From the NCBI GenBank assembly GCA_964508195.1, contig CAZDSH010000002.1:23625-87624 (forward strand): 64,000 bases of DNA, in the 5' to 3' direction. Under the pieces are notes generated by a model. That model searched no databases. It saw only the letters and a program-made list of their open reading frames with translations, and had not been told where the DNA came from. This stretch comes from JAAYEV01 sp964508195 (GTDB taxonomy: Bacteria > Bacillota > Clostridia > Ch29). The position numbers and the translations under genes are program-made. The number at the start of each line of letters is the position of its first letter. Position 1 is the stretch's first letter. This document shows positions 42,257 to 50,879 of this stretch, piece by piece.

Positions 42257-42396
42257 CGGCAATAAGGGGGAGTAACTCGCCATTTTAAATGGTTTTGCCA
42301 TCCGTCAACACGGCACTTTTTGGTGCCCGGATGCCGAATCTTCAAGGAGAGTAAGACCTTTATCCATTGTATTTGGATAGGGGTTTTGTATTTTTT
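42257..42396 (+). promoter_or_regulatory. yybP-ykoY manganese riboswitch with terminator
   Basis: The 270-base leader of the P-type ATPase holds the aptamer landmarks AAGGGGGAGTAACTC (about 42264), CCGTCAACACGG (42302-42313), a GGTGCCCGGATGCCG arm and GAGAGTAAGACCTTTATCC (about 42348-42365). ACCTTTATCCA (42356-42366) then pairs with TGGATAGGGGT (42374-42384) and is followed by TTTGTATTTTTT: an intrinsic terminator that competes with the aptamer's closing stem. That predicts an ON switch with Mn2+. Aptamer recognised from memory of the consensus. Confidence 0.82.
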
Positions 42397-42457
42397 AGCC
42401 CCTAAATACTAATAACTAAAGCATTAACCATAAGAAGAAAAAGAGGGTGACGAATAA

Positions 42458-45103
42458 ATGTCAGAGGATAAATGGTATACCTTAGACAAGGAAACCGTAG
42501 CAAGAAAGATGTCCACTTCCCTAGATACGGGGCTTAACGATGGGGAGGTATCTAGAAGGTTAGAGATGTACGGCTACAACGAGATCAGATCAGGGGCTAC
42601 GAGGACTTTATTACGTAAGTACATAGAACAATTCAATGACGCGATGATAATGGTGCTCATAATTGCCGCAATTATTTCCGGTTTCCTTGGTGAGGCCGTA
42701 GACGCTGCTATTATATTGCTCATAGTGATACTTAATGCGATCATAGGCGTACTTCAGGAGAGCAGGGCGGAGAAAGCTTTAACAGCGTTAAGGGATATGG
42801 CGGCGCCTAGTGCCAAAGTATTGAGGAACGGGGGCTATGATATAGTACCCGCTGGGCAGCTTGTACCCGGGGACATAGTGATACTTGAAACGGGTTCATT
42901 AATACCTGCAGATATAAGAATAATTCAGGGGGTTAATCTAAAGGTCCAGGAAGCGGTTCTTACGGGCGAATCCTTTCCCGTGGAAAAGCATGAAGAAATC
43001 CTTACAAGGGACGACGTTCCCCTTGCTGAACGCACTAATATGGGTTATTCCGGCAGTACCGTCACCTACGGACATGGAAGCGGTATCGTAGTGGCTACCG
43101 GCATAAACACCGAGATGGGTAAAATAGCTGAAATGATTCAGGCTGCGGATAGGGTTGAAACACCCCTTAATAAAAAATTACAAACCCTGGGTAAGGTCAT
43201 TGGGCTGGCGGTCATCGGGATCTGTGTGCTCATGTTCCTAATAGGCGTATCCTATGGCAAAAGCCCCTTTGACATGTTTATTATATCCGTAAGCCTAGCG
43301 GTTGCGGCTATACCCGAGGGGTTGCCGGCTATAGCCACCGTAGTTCTCGCCCTGGGCGTACAGCGTATGGTGAAACGGAATGCAATAATAAGGCACCTGC
43401 CCTCGGTGGAGACTTTGGGAAGTGCCACGGTAATATGTACGGATAAAACGGGTACCCTTACACAAAATAAGATGAGGGTGGGGGGGCTGTTCTATAATGA
43501 CGATATATATGATCTTAGCGAGGATATCGGTTCTCTGATCGAGGGGGAACATTTTAAAGCATTGGTCATGGCTAGCGTGCTTTGTAACGACGTAAAGCTA
43601 AAAAAGGACGGCGACGGATTTGTCCTATTAGGCGATCCGACGGAGACCGCCCTTGGGGATCTCGGGCTTAAAAGTGGCATGAATAAGGATATAATGGAGG
43701 TTTCATACCCAAGGGTCGATGAGGTACCCTTCGATTCTAAACGAAAACTTATGACTACCGTACACGTTTATGATAAGGGATACCGTGTTTATACTAAGGG
43801 GGCAGTGGAGGAACTGTTACAAAGGTGTAATGGTGTACTATTCCACGGACAGGACATAGGCCTTAGGGACAGCCACAGGGCCGTGATATTGGATAAGAAT
43901 AGGGAAATGGCACTAAGGGGTCTAAGGGTGTTGGCTATAGCTTATAAGGACATCGATAGTCTTAGAAGCGATGGCCAGGCCGGGGAGGACTATGAAAGGG
44001 ATCTCATATTTATAGGCCTATTAGGTTTAACGGACCCGCCGCGACCGGAGTGCAAAAAAGCCGTGGACCTGTGTAACAGGGCGGGTATTAAACCGGTGAT
44101 GATAACCGGCGATCATAGCATTACCGCGGCGGCTATCGCTAGGGATTTGGGATTTTTGGCCGATGATGGAGTGATTACCGGTACAGAGTTAGACAATATG
44201 AAGGATGAGGAGCTACGGGAAGCGGTAGGCCGTACGTCGGTATACGCCAGAGTGTCCCCTGAGCATAAGGTAAGGATAGTAAAGGCGTGGCAAAGCCGGG
44301 GACAGATAGTTGCCATGACCGGGGACGGGGCGAATGACGCGCCGGCATTGAAGGTTGCGGATATAGGTGCCGCGATGGGCGTAGTGGGCACCGATGTGGC
44401 GAAGGAGGCCGCGGACATGATACTTACCGATGATAACTTCGCGACGGTGGTGGCAGCGGTGGAGGAGGGAAGAACCGTATTTACTAATATACGAAAAGCC
44501 ATAGGTTTTTTGCTCTCCTGTAATGTGGGCGAAGTCTTAACGCTGTTTATAGCTACGATGTTTAACCTACGGCAGCCGCTTTTGCCTATCCATATACTAT
44601 GGATCAACCTCGTAACCGATAGCTTCCCCGCCCTAGCCCTTGGAATGGACCCCGCAGAGGAACATATAATGGAAAAGGGACCACGGGATCCGAAACAGAA
44701 CATCTTCGATAGGGCAATGGTAATAAGGATAATTTATCAGGGGATAATGATAGGAGTCTTAACTTTAGCGGCCTATACCGTGGGTAACCGAAGGGCCCCG
44801 GAAGTCGGTAGCACTATGGCCTTTACGGTACTGGGTTTTAGCCAGTTAGTTCATGTTTTTAATGTACGTTCTGATAGCGAATCCATATTTAAAACGGGGC
44901 TTATGACGAACAAGCACCTCATAGCCGCGGTGATGGTATCGGCATCCCTGATGTTAATAGTGCTTAGGATACCTTTCTTAGCAACGGTGTTCAAATTAGT
45001 AGCGCTTAACGCTAAAGAGCGTATCATAACGGCGCTTTTGGCCTTGGCCCCTATAGTCATAGTAGAGGCCGAAAAAAAAGCGGCAAGGGGGACGAGTTTC
45101 TGA
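42458..45103 (+). CDS. P2A-type cation-transporting ATPase, probable Mn2+ exporter
   Basis: 881 residues. N-terminal cation ATPase domain, L-T-G-E-S near 172, M4 signature A-I-P-E-G-L-P-A near 287-294, phosphorylation site D-K-T-G-T-L-T near 329-335, hinge T-G-D-G-A-N-D-A-P near 625, M6 N-L-V-T-D near 724-728. Eight to ten membrane helices. These match SERCA/PMR1-type pumps, usually annotated as Ca2+ pumps; the PMR1 group also moves Mn2+. The manganese riboswitch just upstream makes Mn2+ export the best guess. Followed after 21 bases by the glycosylase gene. Confidence 0.93.
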   Translation: MSEDKWYTLDKETVARKMSTSLDTGLNDGEVSRRLEMYGYNEIRSGATRTLLRKYIEQFNDAMIMVLIIAAIISGFLGEAVDAAIILLIVILNAIIGVLQESRAEKALTALRDMAAPSAKVLRNGGYDIVPAGQLVPGDIVILETGSLIPADIRIIQGVNLKVQEAVLTGESFPVEKHEEILTRDDVPLAERTNMGYSGSTVTYGHGSGIVVATGINTEMGKIAEMIQAADRVETPLNKKLQTLGKVIGLAVIGICVLMFLIGVSYGKSPFDMFIISVSLAVAAIPEGLPAIATVVLALGVQRMVKRNAIIRHLPSVETLGSATVICTDKTGTLTQNKMRVGGLFYNDDIYDLSEDIGSLIEGEHFKALVMASVLCNDVKLKKDGDGFVLLGDPTETALGDLGLKSGMNKDIMEVSYPRVDEVPFDSKRKLMTTVHVYDKGYRVYTKGAVEELLQRCNGVLFHGQDIGLRDSHRAVILDKNREMALRGLRVLAIAYKDIDSLRSDGQAGEDYERDLIFIGLLGLTDPPRPECKKAVDLCNRAGIKPVMITGDHSITAAAIARDLGFLADDGVITGTELDNMKDEELREAVGRTSVYARVSPEHKVRIVKAWQSRGQIVAMTGDGANDAPALKVADIGAAMGVVGTDVAKEAADMILTDDNFATVVAAVEEGRTVFTNIRKAIGFLLSCNVGEVLTLFIATMFNLRQPLLPIHILWINLVTDSFPALALGMDPAEEHIMEKGPRDPKQNIFDRAMVIRIIYQGIMIGVLTLAAYTVGNRRAPEVGSTMAFTVLGFSQLVHVFNVRSDSESIFKTGLMTNKHLIAAVMVSASLMLIVLRIPFLATVFKLVALNAKERIITALLALAPIVIVEAEKKAARGTSF

Positions 45104-45124
45104 TATTATTAGGGGTGATACGAA

Positions 45125-45619
45125 TTGAATTTGATAAAAAGTTTTCCGCCGGTGGCGGACGAAAGATCCCGGATAATAATTTTAGGTTCAATGCCCGGCG
45201 GGGAATCCCTTCGCAAAAATGAATACTATGGCCATATAAGAAACCAGTTTTGGAATATAATATATTCCCTATATGGCGAAACGGTAGACCGAAACTATAC
45301 AAAAAAAATCGAATTCCTACGGGAAAAGCGCATTGCATTGTGGGACGTTATAAAAACATGCTACAGAAAGGGTAGCCTTGATGCCAATATTACGGGGGAA
45401 AGGGTAAACAATTTTGATAGGTTTTTTAACGATTATCCAGGTATTCGGCACGTTTTTTTCAATGGAACGAAGGCCTATGAGACCTTTAGGAAAAGGGTGG
45501 GCTTTAAATATGACTGGTTAACCTATACAAAATTGGGGTCCACGAGCCCCGCCAATGTAGTAAAATTCGATCAGAGATTGGAGGATTGGAGCATCATAAA
45601 AAAATATGCCGAAGGCTAA
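45125..45619 (+). CDS. uracil-DNA glycosylase family 6 / hypoxanthine-DNA glycosylase-like
   Basis: 164 residues from a TTG at 45125 with GGGGTGA upstream. Motifs: I-I-L-G-S-M-P-G-G-E-S-L near 19-30, Y-Y-G-H-I-R-N-Q-F-W near 35-44, S-L-D-A-N-I near 83-88 and S-T-S-P-A-N near 139-144. These match the UDG-superfamily family 6 that excises deaminated adenine (hypoxanthine). It may be in one transcript with the ATPase. Confidence 0.82.
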   Translation: MNLIKSFPPVADERSRIIILGSMPGGESLRKNEYYGHIRNQFWNIIYSLYGETVDRNYTKKIEFLREKRIALWDVIKTCYRKGSLDANITGERVNNFDRFFNDYPGIRHVFFNGTKAYETFRKRVGFKYDWLTYTKLGSTSPANVVKFDQRLEDWSIIKKYAEG

Positions 45620-45638
45620 GATTAGGGGGATAATGTAT

Positions 45639-45986
45639 ATGCCGTGGTGTCCTAAATGTAAAATAGAATACAGGGAAGGCTATGATTATTGTGCAGATTG
45701 CGGCTGTGCCCTTGTTAAAAAACAGCCGCTGGCCCCGGTTGATACGGAGTATACTCCGGAGGGTGATGGCGATTGGGAACACCTTATATTTATTTATAAC
45801 GAAACGGAGGCGGATATAGTAATAGGCCTCTTGGGGACAGCGGATATCCCCACTATAAAGATGTATAAGGGGGCGGGGGTACTACACAAAGTGTACGCGG
45901 GCAGGGCTACCGGTGTGGACCTGTTCGTACCCTCGGACAAATTAGATCATGCGAAGGAGCTGTTACGTGCCCAGGCCGAGGATTAA
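45639..45986 (+). CDS. zinc-ribbon plus DUF2007 protein
   Basis: 115 residues from the ATG at 45639 (MPWCPKCKIEYREGYDYCADCG), eight bases after AGGGGGA. A four-cysteine zinc ribbon (C4, C7, C18, C21) is followed by a DUF2007-like domain (H-L-I-F-I-Y-N-E-T-E-A-D-I-V-I-G-L-L, V-D-L-F-V-P-S-D-K-L-D-H-A-K-E-L-L). Thought to be a signal-transducing domain; no known partner. Twenty bases after the glycosylase stop. Confidence 0.85.
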   Translation: MPWCPKCKIEYREGYDYCADCGCALVKKQPLAPVDTEYTPEGDGDWEHLIFIYNETEADIVIGLLGTADIPTIKMYKGAGVLHKVYAGRATGVDLFVPSDKLDHAKELLRAQAED

Positions 45987-45990
45987 AATA

Positions 45991-46009
45991 AGGGCTCCCT
46001 AGGGGAGCC
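45991..46009. terminator. bidirectional terminator between DUF2007 gene and hisC
   Basis: GGCTCC and GGAGCC arms (45993-45998, 46004-46009) around CTAGG, with A/T tracts on both sides (AAAATAA before, ATTATTTT after). Serves two convergent genes. Confidence 0.65.
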
Positions 46010-46010
46010 A

Positions 46011-47093
46011 TTATTTTGCCAAAACCTTTTTAAGGGCCCCTATGAATCTTTCGTTTTGATCCATAGTTCCTATGGTAACCCTAATAAAGGTTCCTCTTAT
46101 AGGCCTTATTATAACGCCTTGGCGTTGCATGCTTTCAAAGACTTCTCCACAATCCTTTCCGGTATCCAACAGTATATAATTGGTTTCAGAGGGGATATAC
46201 GTAATGCCCATAGCGTCAAAACTTTTATAGAGGTATTCTTTACCCTCATTGTTCACAGCTATTACCTCTTTAACGAAGTCCTGGTCATCTAGGGCGACAG
46301 TTGCAGCTATCTGTGCCAGCTTGTTCACGTTAAATACGTTCCTTACCTTGTTTATACTTTGTAAAAGTGCTTTATTCGCAAAGCTGTAACCCACCCTGAG
46401 ACCCGCAAGGCCGTACACCTTCGAAAATGTTCGCATGATTACCATGTTGGGATACTTTTTATATAGTTTAAAACTATCCTTCGGATAATCGGAATCCGTA
46501 ACAAATTCCGCGTAGGCCTCGTCGTATAGGACTACCGTATCCTTCGGGACCCTGGACATGAAATGAAAAAATTCGGCTTCGGTAAATATGGTGCCCGTAG
46601 GGTTGTTGGGGTTGCATAGCCATATTAGTTTTGTATTATCCCCTATGGCTTTAGCTATTCCATCAAGGTCCAGCTTAAAATTCTTTATCGGCACGGTTTT
46701 AATATTTGCATCGGCTATCTGTGCAGCGATTGTGTAGCTAGAAAATGTATTATCGGGTATTATAGTTTCGTCGCCGGCATCTAAAAAAGCCATCGTCAAT
46801 ATAGTTATCATCTCATCTAAACCGTTTGTAACTATAATCTCGTCCTTGTCTACGCCATAAAATTTTGCGATAGCCTTCCTAAGCTCTGTAGAGTTCCCGT
46901 CGGGGTATAGGGATAGATTAGAAGCAGCTTTTATTACGCTTTCGATTACCTTCGGAGAACAATTAAGGGGGTTTTCATTAGTGGAGAGCTTGTCCACGCG
47001 GGCTAGCCCGTATTTTCTCTTTATGTCCTCCATCGGTATACCGGCTTCGTAGATCTTTATGTTTTCTAAAGTTTTCCTAAGGGGTAGTTTCAT
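46011..47093 (-). CDS. hisC: histidinol-phosphate aminotransferase
   Basis: 360 residues; GGAGGCG before the ATG. Class II aminotransferase: L-S-T-N-E-N-P-L-N near 36-44, C-N-P-N-N-P-T-G-T near 160-168, Y-D-E-A-Y-A-E-F, and the PLP lysine in R-T-F-S-K-V-Y-G-L-A-G-L-R near 222-234. Alone, apart from other his genes; aromatic aminotransferase activity is possible for such isolated HisC-like enzymes. Confidence 0.9.
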   Translation of the reverse strand: MKLPLRKTLENIKIYEAGIPMEDIKRKYGLARVDKLSTNENPLNCSPKVIESVIKAASNLSLYPDGNSTELRKAIAKFYGVDKDEIIVTNGLDEMITILTMAFLDAGDETIIPDNTFSSYTIAAQIADANIKTVPIKNFKLDLDGIAKAIGDNTKLIWLCNPNNPTGTIFTEAEFFHFMSRVPKDTVVLYDEAYAEFVTDSDYPKDSFKLYKKYPNMVIMRTFSKVYGLAGLRVGYSFANKALLQSINKVRNVFNVNKLAQIAATVALDDQDFVKEVIAVNNEGKEYLYKSFDAMGITYIPSETNYILLDTGKDCGEVFESMQRQGVIIRPIRGTFIRVTIGTMDQNERFIGALKKVLAK

Positions 47094-47345
47094 ACTTTGA
47101 CGCCTCCAATTTTTAATCTTTTCGTTTAATTATAACATAATCGGTATAAATGTTCCGTAAAGCTCGGGATTTTTTTAATGGTATTAAGGAGGGATAGCCC
47201 GGGGGTACATGAATATAATTGTATATAAAGGAAAAATACTAAGGATATGCAGCTTTAATAAAAATATGATAGAATTAAAGGGATTTTATTGGTCCTGATA
47301 GAATATTGAAGTGCCAAACTATTGTAGATACGAGGGGGAGAATTA

Positions 47346-49415
47346 ATGAAAGAATATCAAACGGATAAAATAAGGAACGTAGCTCTTATGGGCCATGGCG
47401 GCAGCGGTAAAACAACCCTGGCTGAAGCCATGCTATATAAAGCTAAAGCTATCGAAAGGGTCGGAAAGACGGGGGACGGTACCACCGCTTCGGATTTTGA
47501 TCCTGAAGAAATCAAAAGGCAAATCTCTATAGGCGTTTCCGTATTGCCCTTGGAATGGGAAGGCGTGAAAATAAACCTATTGGATACGCCGGGGTACTTT
47601 GATTTTGTGGGTGAGGTCTTCTCAAGCCTTAAGGTTGTCGAGGGGGCGGTTCTTTTAGTTGATGCATCCTCCGGCATAGAGGTGGGTACTGAAAAGGGTT
47701 GGGAGTTTATAAACGAAACAAATATTCCTAGGATAATATTTGTTAATAAAATGAACCGGGAGAATGCGGACTTTTTCAAAGTAGTCGAAGGTTTAAGGGA
47801 TATGTTCGGGCATAGTATAGCACCCTTCCAAGTCCCTATCGGCGCTGGGGAGACGTTTAAAGGCATAATTAACGTTGTGAATATGAGCGCTAAAGAGTAT
47901 ACAGGGGGCGAGGGTAAAAATATTGATATACCCGACGAATACAAGGAAAGAATAGAGCCTATGCGGGAGATGGTAATAGAGGCCGTGGCGGAGACCGATG
48001 ATGAGCTTATGATGAAGTTTTTCGATGGCGAAGCATTTACTGATGAAGAGATAAGAAAGGGCCTGCGTGAGGGCGTCCTAGAGGGCAAAATAGTTCCGGT
48101 TTTATGCGGCGCCGGCGAGATGAACATAGGCATGGAAAACCTTATGAATACTATAGCGGATTTTTTACCATCCCCTAGGGATCGTAAAAAAGTGGAGGCC
48201 CTAGATAGGGAGGGCGCATTAATAGAACAAGAGCTTACTTCTGACGGGCCCTTCTCCGCCCAAGTATTTAAGACGATAGCGGATCCCTATGTAGGGAAAA
48301 TCTCTATACTTAAAGTATTAAGCGGTGACCTCACTGCGGAGACACCGTTGTTTAACGGGAGCAAGGGCGAGAAGGAAAAATTAGGCGGCATTTTCCTTAT
48401 AAGGGGCAAAAAACAGATAAGTGTGGATAAAATCCATGCCGGAGATATCGCTGCTATAGCGAAGCTCCAGCATACCGTGACCGGTGATACACTTTTTGAA
48501 AATAAACAGGATTTTGTGTATTCTCCTATAAACTTTCCTAAGCCCAGTATATCCATGGCCATAGTTCCTAAGGCGAAGGGTGACGAAGATAAAATAAGCG
48601 GAGGTTTAAACAGGCTACTTGAAGAGGACCCGACATTCACGGTGGAGAAAAACGCCGAAACCGGAGACCTGCTCGTTGCGGGCCAGGGTGAAGTGCATAT
48701 AGAGGTAATAACCCGGAAATTATTCAGTAAATTCGGCGTGGAGGTAGAGCTAAAGGATCCCAAGATTCCCTACAGAGAGACTATAAAGGGTAGCTCCAAG
48801 GCCGAGGGAAAACATAAAAAACAATCCGGAGGACGTGGGCAGTTTGGCCATGTATGGATCGAATTCGAGCCGCTACAGGATTATAACACGGACCTTGAGT
48901 TCGTCGATAAGGTAGTGGGCGGTGTTGTGCCCAGGCAGTTTATACCCGCGGTAGAAAAGGGCCTTCGCGAAGCGATTCGAGAAGGGGTATTAGCCGGCTA
49001 TCCCGTTGTAGGGCTAAGAAGTACGCTATACGACGGTTCCTTCCATAGCGTAGACTCCGATGAAATGTCCTTTAAAATAGCTGCAAGCCTGTCCTACAGA
49101 AAGGGTATGCAAGAATCTAATCCTGTACTCCTCGAGCCTATAATGAGACTTGAAGTAATCGTGCCAGAGGATTATATGGGCGATGTAATAGGGGATATAA
49201 ACAAAAAACGTGGGAAAATACTCGGTATGGAACAAAAAGATAATAAACAACTCGTTATCGCCGAAGCACCCCTAGCGGAAATGTTCAAATACGCTACGGA
49301 CTTGCGGTCCATGACTCAAGCCCGGGGCAGCTTTACTATGGAGTTTGAAAGGTATGAGGAAATACCGCCGGCTATTGCCGAAAAGATAATAGCTGAAGCT
49401 AAGGAAGAAGATTAG
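47346..49415 (+). CDS. elongation factor G paralogue (EF-G2 type)
   Basis: 689 residues. G1 motif reads G-H-G-G-S-G-K-T-T-L instead of the A-H-I-D-A-G-K-T-T of canonical EF-G, and the switch 2 D-T-P-G-Y-F-D-F and N-K-M-N motifs follow; domains II-V are complete to E-R-Y-E-E-I-P-P. This is the EF-G-like family that is distinct from the str-operon fusA. Proposed roles include ribosome recycling or translocation under stress, but it is not settled. The 252 bases before it show a TATGATAGAAT -10-like element near 47267 only. Confidence 0.9.
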   Translation: MKEYQTDKIRNVALMGHGGSGKTTLAEAMLYKAKAIERVGKTGDGTTASDFDPEEIKRQISIGVSVLPLEWEGVKINLLDTPGYFDFVGEVFSSLKVVEGAVLLVDASSGIEVGTEKGWEFINETNIPRIIFVNKMNRENADFFKVVEGLRDMFGHSIAPFQVPIGAGETFKGIINVVNMSAKEYTGGEGKNIDIPDEYKERIEPMREMVIEAVAETDDELMMKFFDGEAFTDEEIRKGLREGVLEGKIVPVLCGAGEMNIGMENLMNTIADFLPSPRDRKKVEALDREGALIEQELTSDGPFSAQVFKTIADPYVGKISILKVLSGDLTAETPLFNGSKGEKEKLGGIFLIRGKKQISVDKIHAGDIAAIAKLQHTVTGDTLFENKQDFVYSPINFPKPSISMAIVPKAKGDEDKISGGLNRLLEEDPTFTVEKNAETGDLLVAGQGEVHIEVITRKLFSKFGVEVELKDPKIPYRETIKGSSKAEGKHKKQSGGRGQFGHVWIEFEPLQDYNTDLEFVDKVVGGVVPRQFIPAVEKGLREAIREGVLAGYPVVGLRSTLYDGSFHSVDSDEMSFKIAASLSYRKGMQESNPVLLEPIMRLEVIVPEDYMGDVIGDINKKRGKILGMEQKDNKQLVIAEAPLAEMFKYATDLRSMTQARGSFTMEFERYEEIPPAIAEKIIAEAKEED

Positions 49416-49429
49416 GTTTAAATGTAAGG

Positions 49430-49454
49430 GGCCGGAGAAATCCGGCCTTTTTGA
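49430..49454 (+). terminator. terminator of the EF-G paralogue
   Basis: GGCCGGA (49430-49436), loop GAAA, TCCGGCC (49441-49447), then TTTTTG. GNRA loop and T tract make a clear intrinsic terminator. Confidence 0.88.
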
Positions 49455-49478
49455 TTCCACGGAATAAATTTATACTAT
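49451..49478 (+). promoter_or_regulatory. putative promoter of the 63-residue hypothetical gene
   Basis: TTGATT (49451-49456), 16 bp, TACTAT (49473-49478), 53 bases before the ATG at 49532. Confidence 0.4.
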
Positions 49479-49531
49479 GAAATAAACAATATTGATAGGC
49501 GTTTTAATAAAGCTCGCGGAGGTGATACGGA

Positions 49532-49723
49532 ATGGAGAACAGTGAAGACCGGCGGGACAACAGGATCAAGATGTTGGATAAGGACGATGAGGAGCAGGAC
49601 AGAATCCTCGATAAGAGCGCATATGGAGAATTTATACCGACATTCCATGGATGGGCCGGCTTCGAGGAACAGCTAAAAAGTGCCGAGCGTATATATAGGA
49701 TTACGGGTAAAAAACGGGGTTAA
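49532..49723 (+). CDS. small hypothetical protein
   Basis: 63 residues with GGAGGTG before the ATG, its own candidate promoter and its own terminator, so it is likely a real gene. Acidic N-terminal half (E-D-R-R-D-N-R...D-K-D-D-E-E-Q-D), then Y-G-E-F-I-P-T-F-H-G-W-A-G-F-E-E-Q, basic end G-K-K-R-G. No membrane segment, cysteine or known motif; I do not recognise the family. Confidence 0.7.
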   Translation: MENSEDRRDNRIKMLDKDDEEQDRILDKSAYGEFIPTFHGWAGFEEQLKSAERIYRITGKKRG

Positions 49724-49736
49724 CCCCGTTTTTTTG
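49711..49736 (+). terminator. terminator of the small hypothetical gene
   Basis: AAAACGGGGTTAACCCCGTTTT, a perfect palindrome overlapping the stop codon, followed by more T. The last codons of the gene are inside the stem. Confidence 0.85.
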
Positions 49737-49789
49737 ATGCCTATATTGATTAAAGTTTAAATGTTTTGGGAAAAAATAAGAAAATGCTA

Positions 49790-49818
49790 TTGCAAAAGTT
49801 CTAAGAATTTACTATAAT
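49790..49818 (+). promoter_or_regulatory. sigma-A promoter of the ctsR operon
   Basis: TTGCAA (49790-49795), exact 17-bp spacer, perfect TATAAT (49813-49818). The CtsR box begins seven bases after the -10, over the expected start point. Confidence 0.85.
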
Positions 49819-49824
49819 ATTAAT

Positions 49825-49841
49825 AGTCAAAGAAAGTCAAA
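49825..49841 (+). promoter_or_regulatory. CtsR operator
   Basis: AGTCAAA GAA AGTCAAA: the direct heptad repeat with three-base spacer of the CtsR consensus (RGTCAAA NAN RGTCAAA). It overlaps the transcription start region, so the operon is self-repressed. Confidence 0.92.
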
Positions 49842-49861
49842 CAAAACCAGAGGTGATGCTT

Positions 49862-50323
49862 TTGTCTCGAATAAGTGACATAATAGAACGGTTTATAAAG
49901 GAACTTATGCAAGAGGGCGATACGGATATGTTGGAGATCCAAAGGAACGAACTGGCGGATCATTTTAACTGCGCGCCATCTCAAATAAACTATGTTTTAT
50001 CAACACGGTTTACTATAGACAAGGGGTATTATATCGTAAGCAGAAGGGGCGGCGGCGGGTTCATACGTATAAAGAAGCTGGACACCGATACAAGGTCTTT
50101 TATAGGCTACTTAATATTTGAGCATATAGGGGACAGCATATCCCAGCTCGATGCTACTAGGATTTTAGCCAATATAGAGGAAAAGGGTATCGCATCCCCG
50201 AGGGAAAGGGCTCTGTTAGAGGCCGCTATAAACGGCAAAAGTCTTAAAGTGTTCTCGCCGTCAAAGGATATAGTACGGGCGCAGCTTTTGAAATCAATGC
50301 TTTCGGTATACATCGCTGATTAG
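49862..50323 (+). CDS. ctsR: heat-shock repressor CtsR
   Basis: 153 residues from a TTG at 49862 (MSRISDIIERFIKELMQEG), six bases after AGAGGTG; the GTG/ATG at 49853/49856 overlap that ribosome site. Winged helix with R-N-E-L-A-D-H-F-N-C-A-P-S-Q-I-N-Y-V-L-S-T-R-F and the tetraglycine wing R-R-G-G-G-G-F-I-R near 60-68, which senses heat. Represses the clp stress genes. Confidence 0.95.
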   Translation: MSRISDIIERFIKELMQEGDTDMLEIQRNELADHFNCAPSQINYVLSTRFTIDKGYYIVSRRGGGGFIRIKKLDTDTRSFIGYLIFEHIGDSISQLDATRILANIEEKGIASPRERALLEAAINGKSLKVFSPSKDIVRAQLLKSMLSVYIAD

Positions 50324-50360
50324 GCATATAGGTATTTCCATTATACAAGGAGGTATGATC

Positions 50361-50864
50361 ATGCTTTGTGATAGATGCGGCAAAAACCCCGCCGTGGTTC
50401 ATAGAATTACTACTATAAACGGTAGAAAAAAGGAATTACATCTTTGTAAGGAATGTGCAATGAAGGAAAAGGAGATGATCATGGGCGATCCCTTTTCCAT
50501 TAACGCCTTGCTTTCATCGCTTTTGGATATGGGCGGCGAAGCCCCCGTCACCATCGAGGGGTTGGAAAGGGTAAAATGTGACCAATGCGGTATGGGTTTT
50601 AACGAATTTAAAAAAACGGGAAAACTAGGATGCGATATATGTTATGCGTCTTTTAATGAGAGGCTTTTACCTTTACTTAAAAGGGTCCAGGGCAATACGC
50701 GCCATTCCGGTAAGATACCAAAGCGTATGGGCGGTTCCCTTAGGGTAAAGAAAGAAATAGAGGGTCTTCAAAAAGAGCTAGAAAGGGCCGTCAACGCTGA
50801 AGAATATGAAAGGGCTGTAGAGCTACGGGATAGGATTAAGGATTTAAAAAGGGATAGTAAATGA
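50361..50864 (+). CDS. mcsA: McsA, activator of the arginine kinase
   Basis: 167 residues from the ATG at 50361 (MLCDRCGKNPAVVH), AAGGAGG seven bases upstream. Zinc pairs C-D-R-C and C-K-E-C, a second set C-D-Q-C and C-D-I-C, and a C-terminal UVR helix pair (E-L-E-R-A-V-N-A-E-E-Y-E-R-A-V-E-L-R-D-R-I). Stimulates McsB and helps control CtsR. Confidence 0.94.
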   Translation: MLCDRCGKNPAVVHRITTINGRKKELHLCKECAMKEKEMIMGDPFSINALLSSLLDMGGEAPVTIEGLERVKCDQCGMGFNEFKKTGKLGCDICYASFNERLLPLLKRVQGNTRHSGKIPKRMGGSLRVKKEIEGLQKELERAVNAEEYERAVELRDRIKDLKRDSK

Positions 50865-50879
50865 GGGGAGGAATAAATA

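Noticed and set aside
47357..48133. 258-codon open frame on the minus strand
   Set aside because: Antisense to the EF-G paralogue, which is complete and conserved; no independent support.
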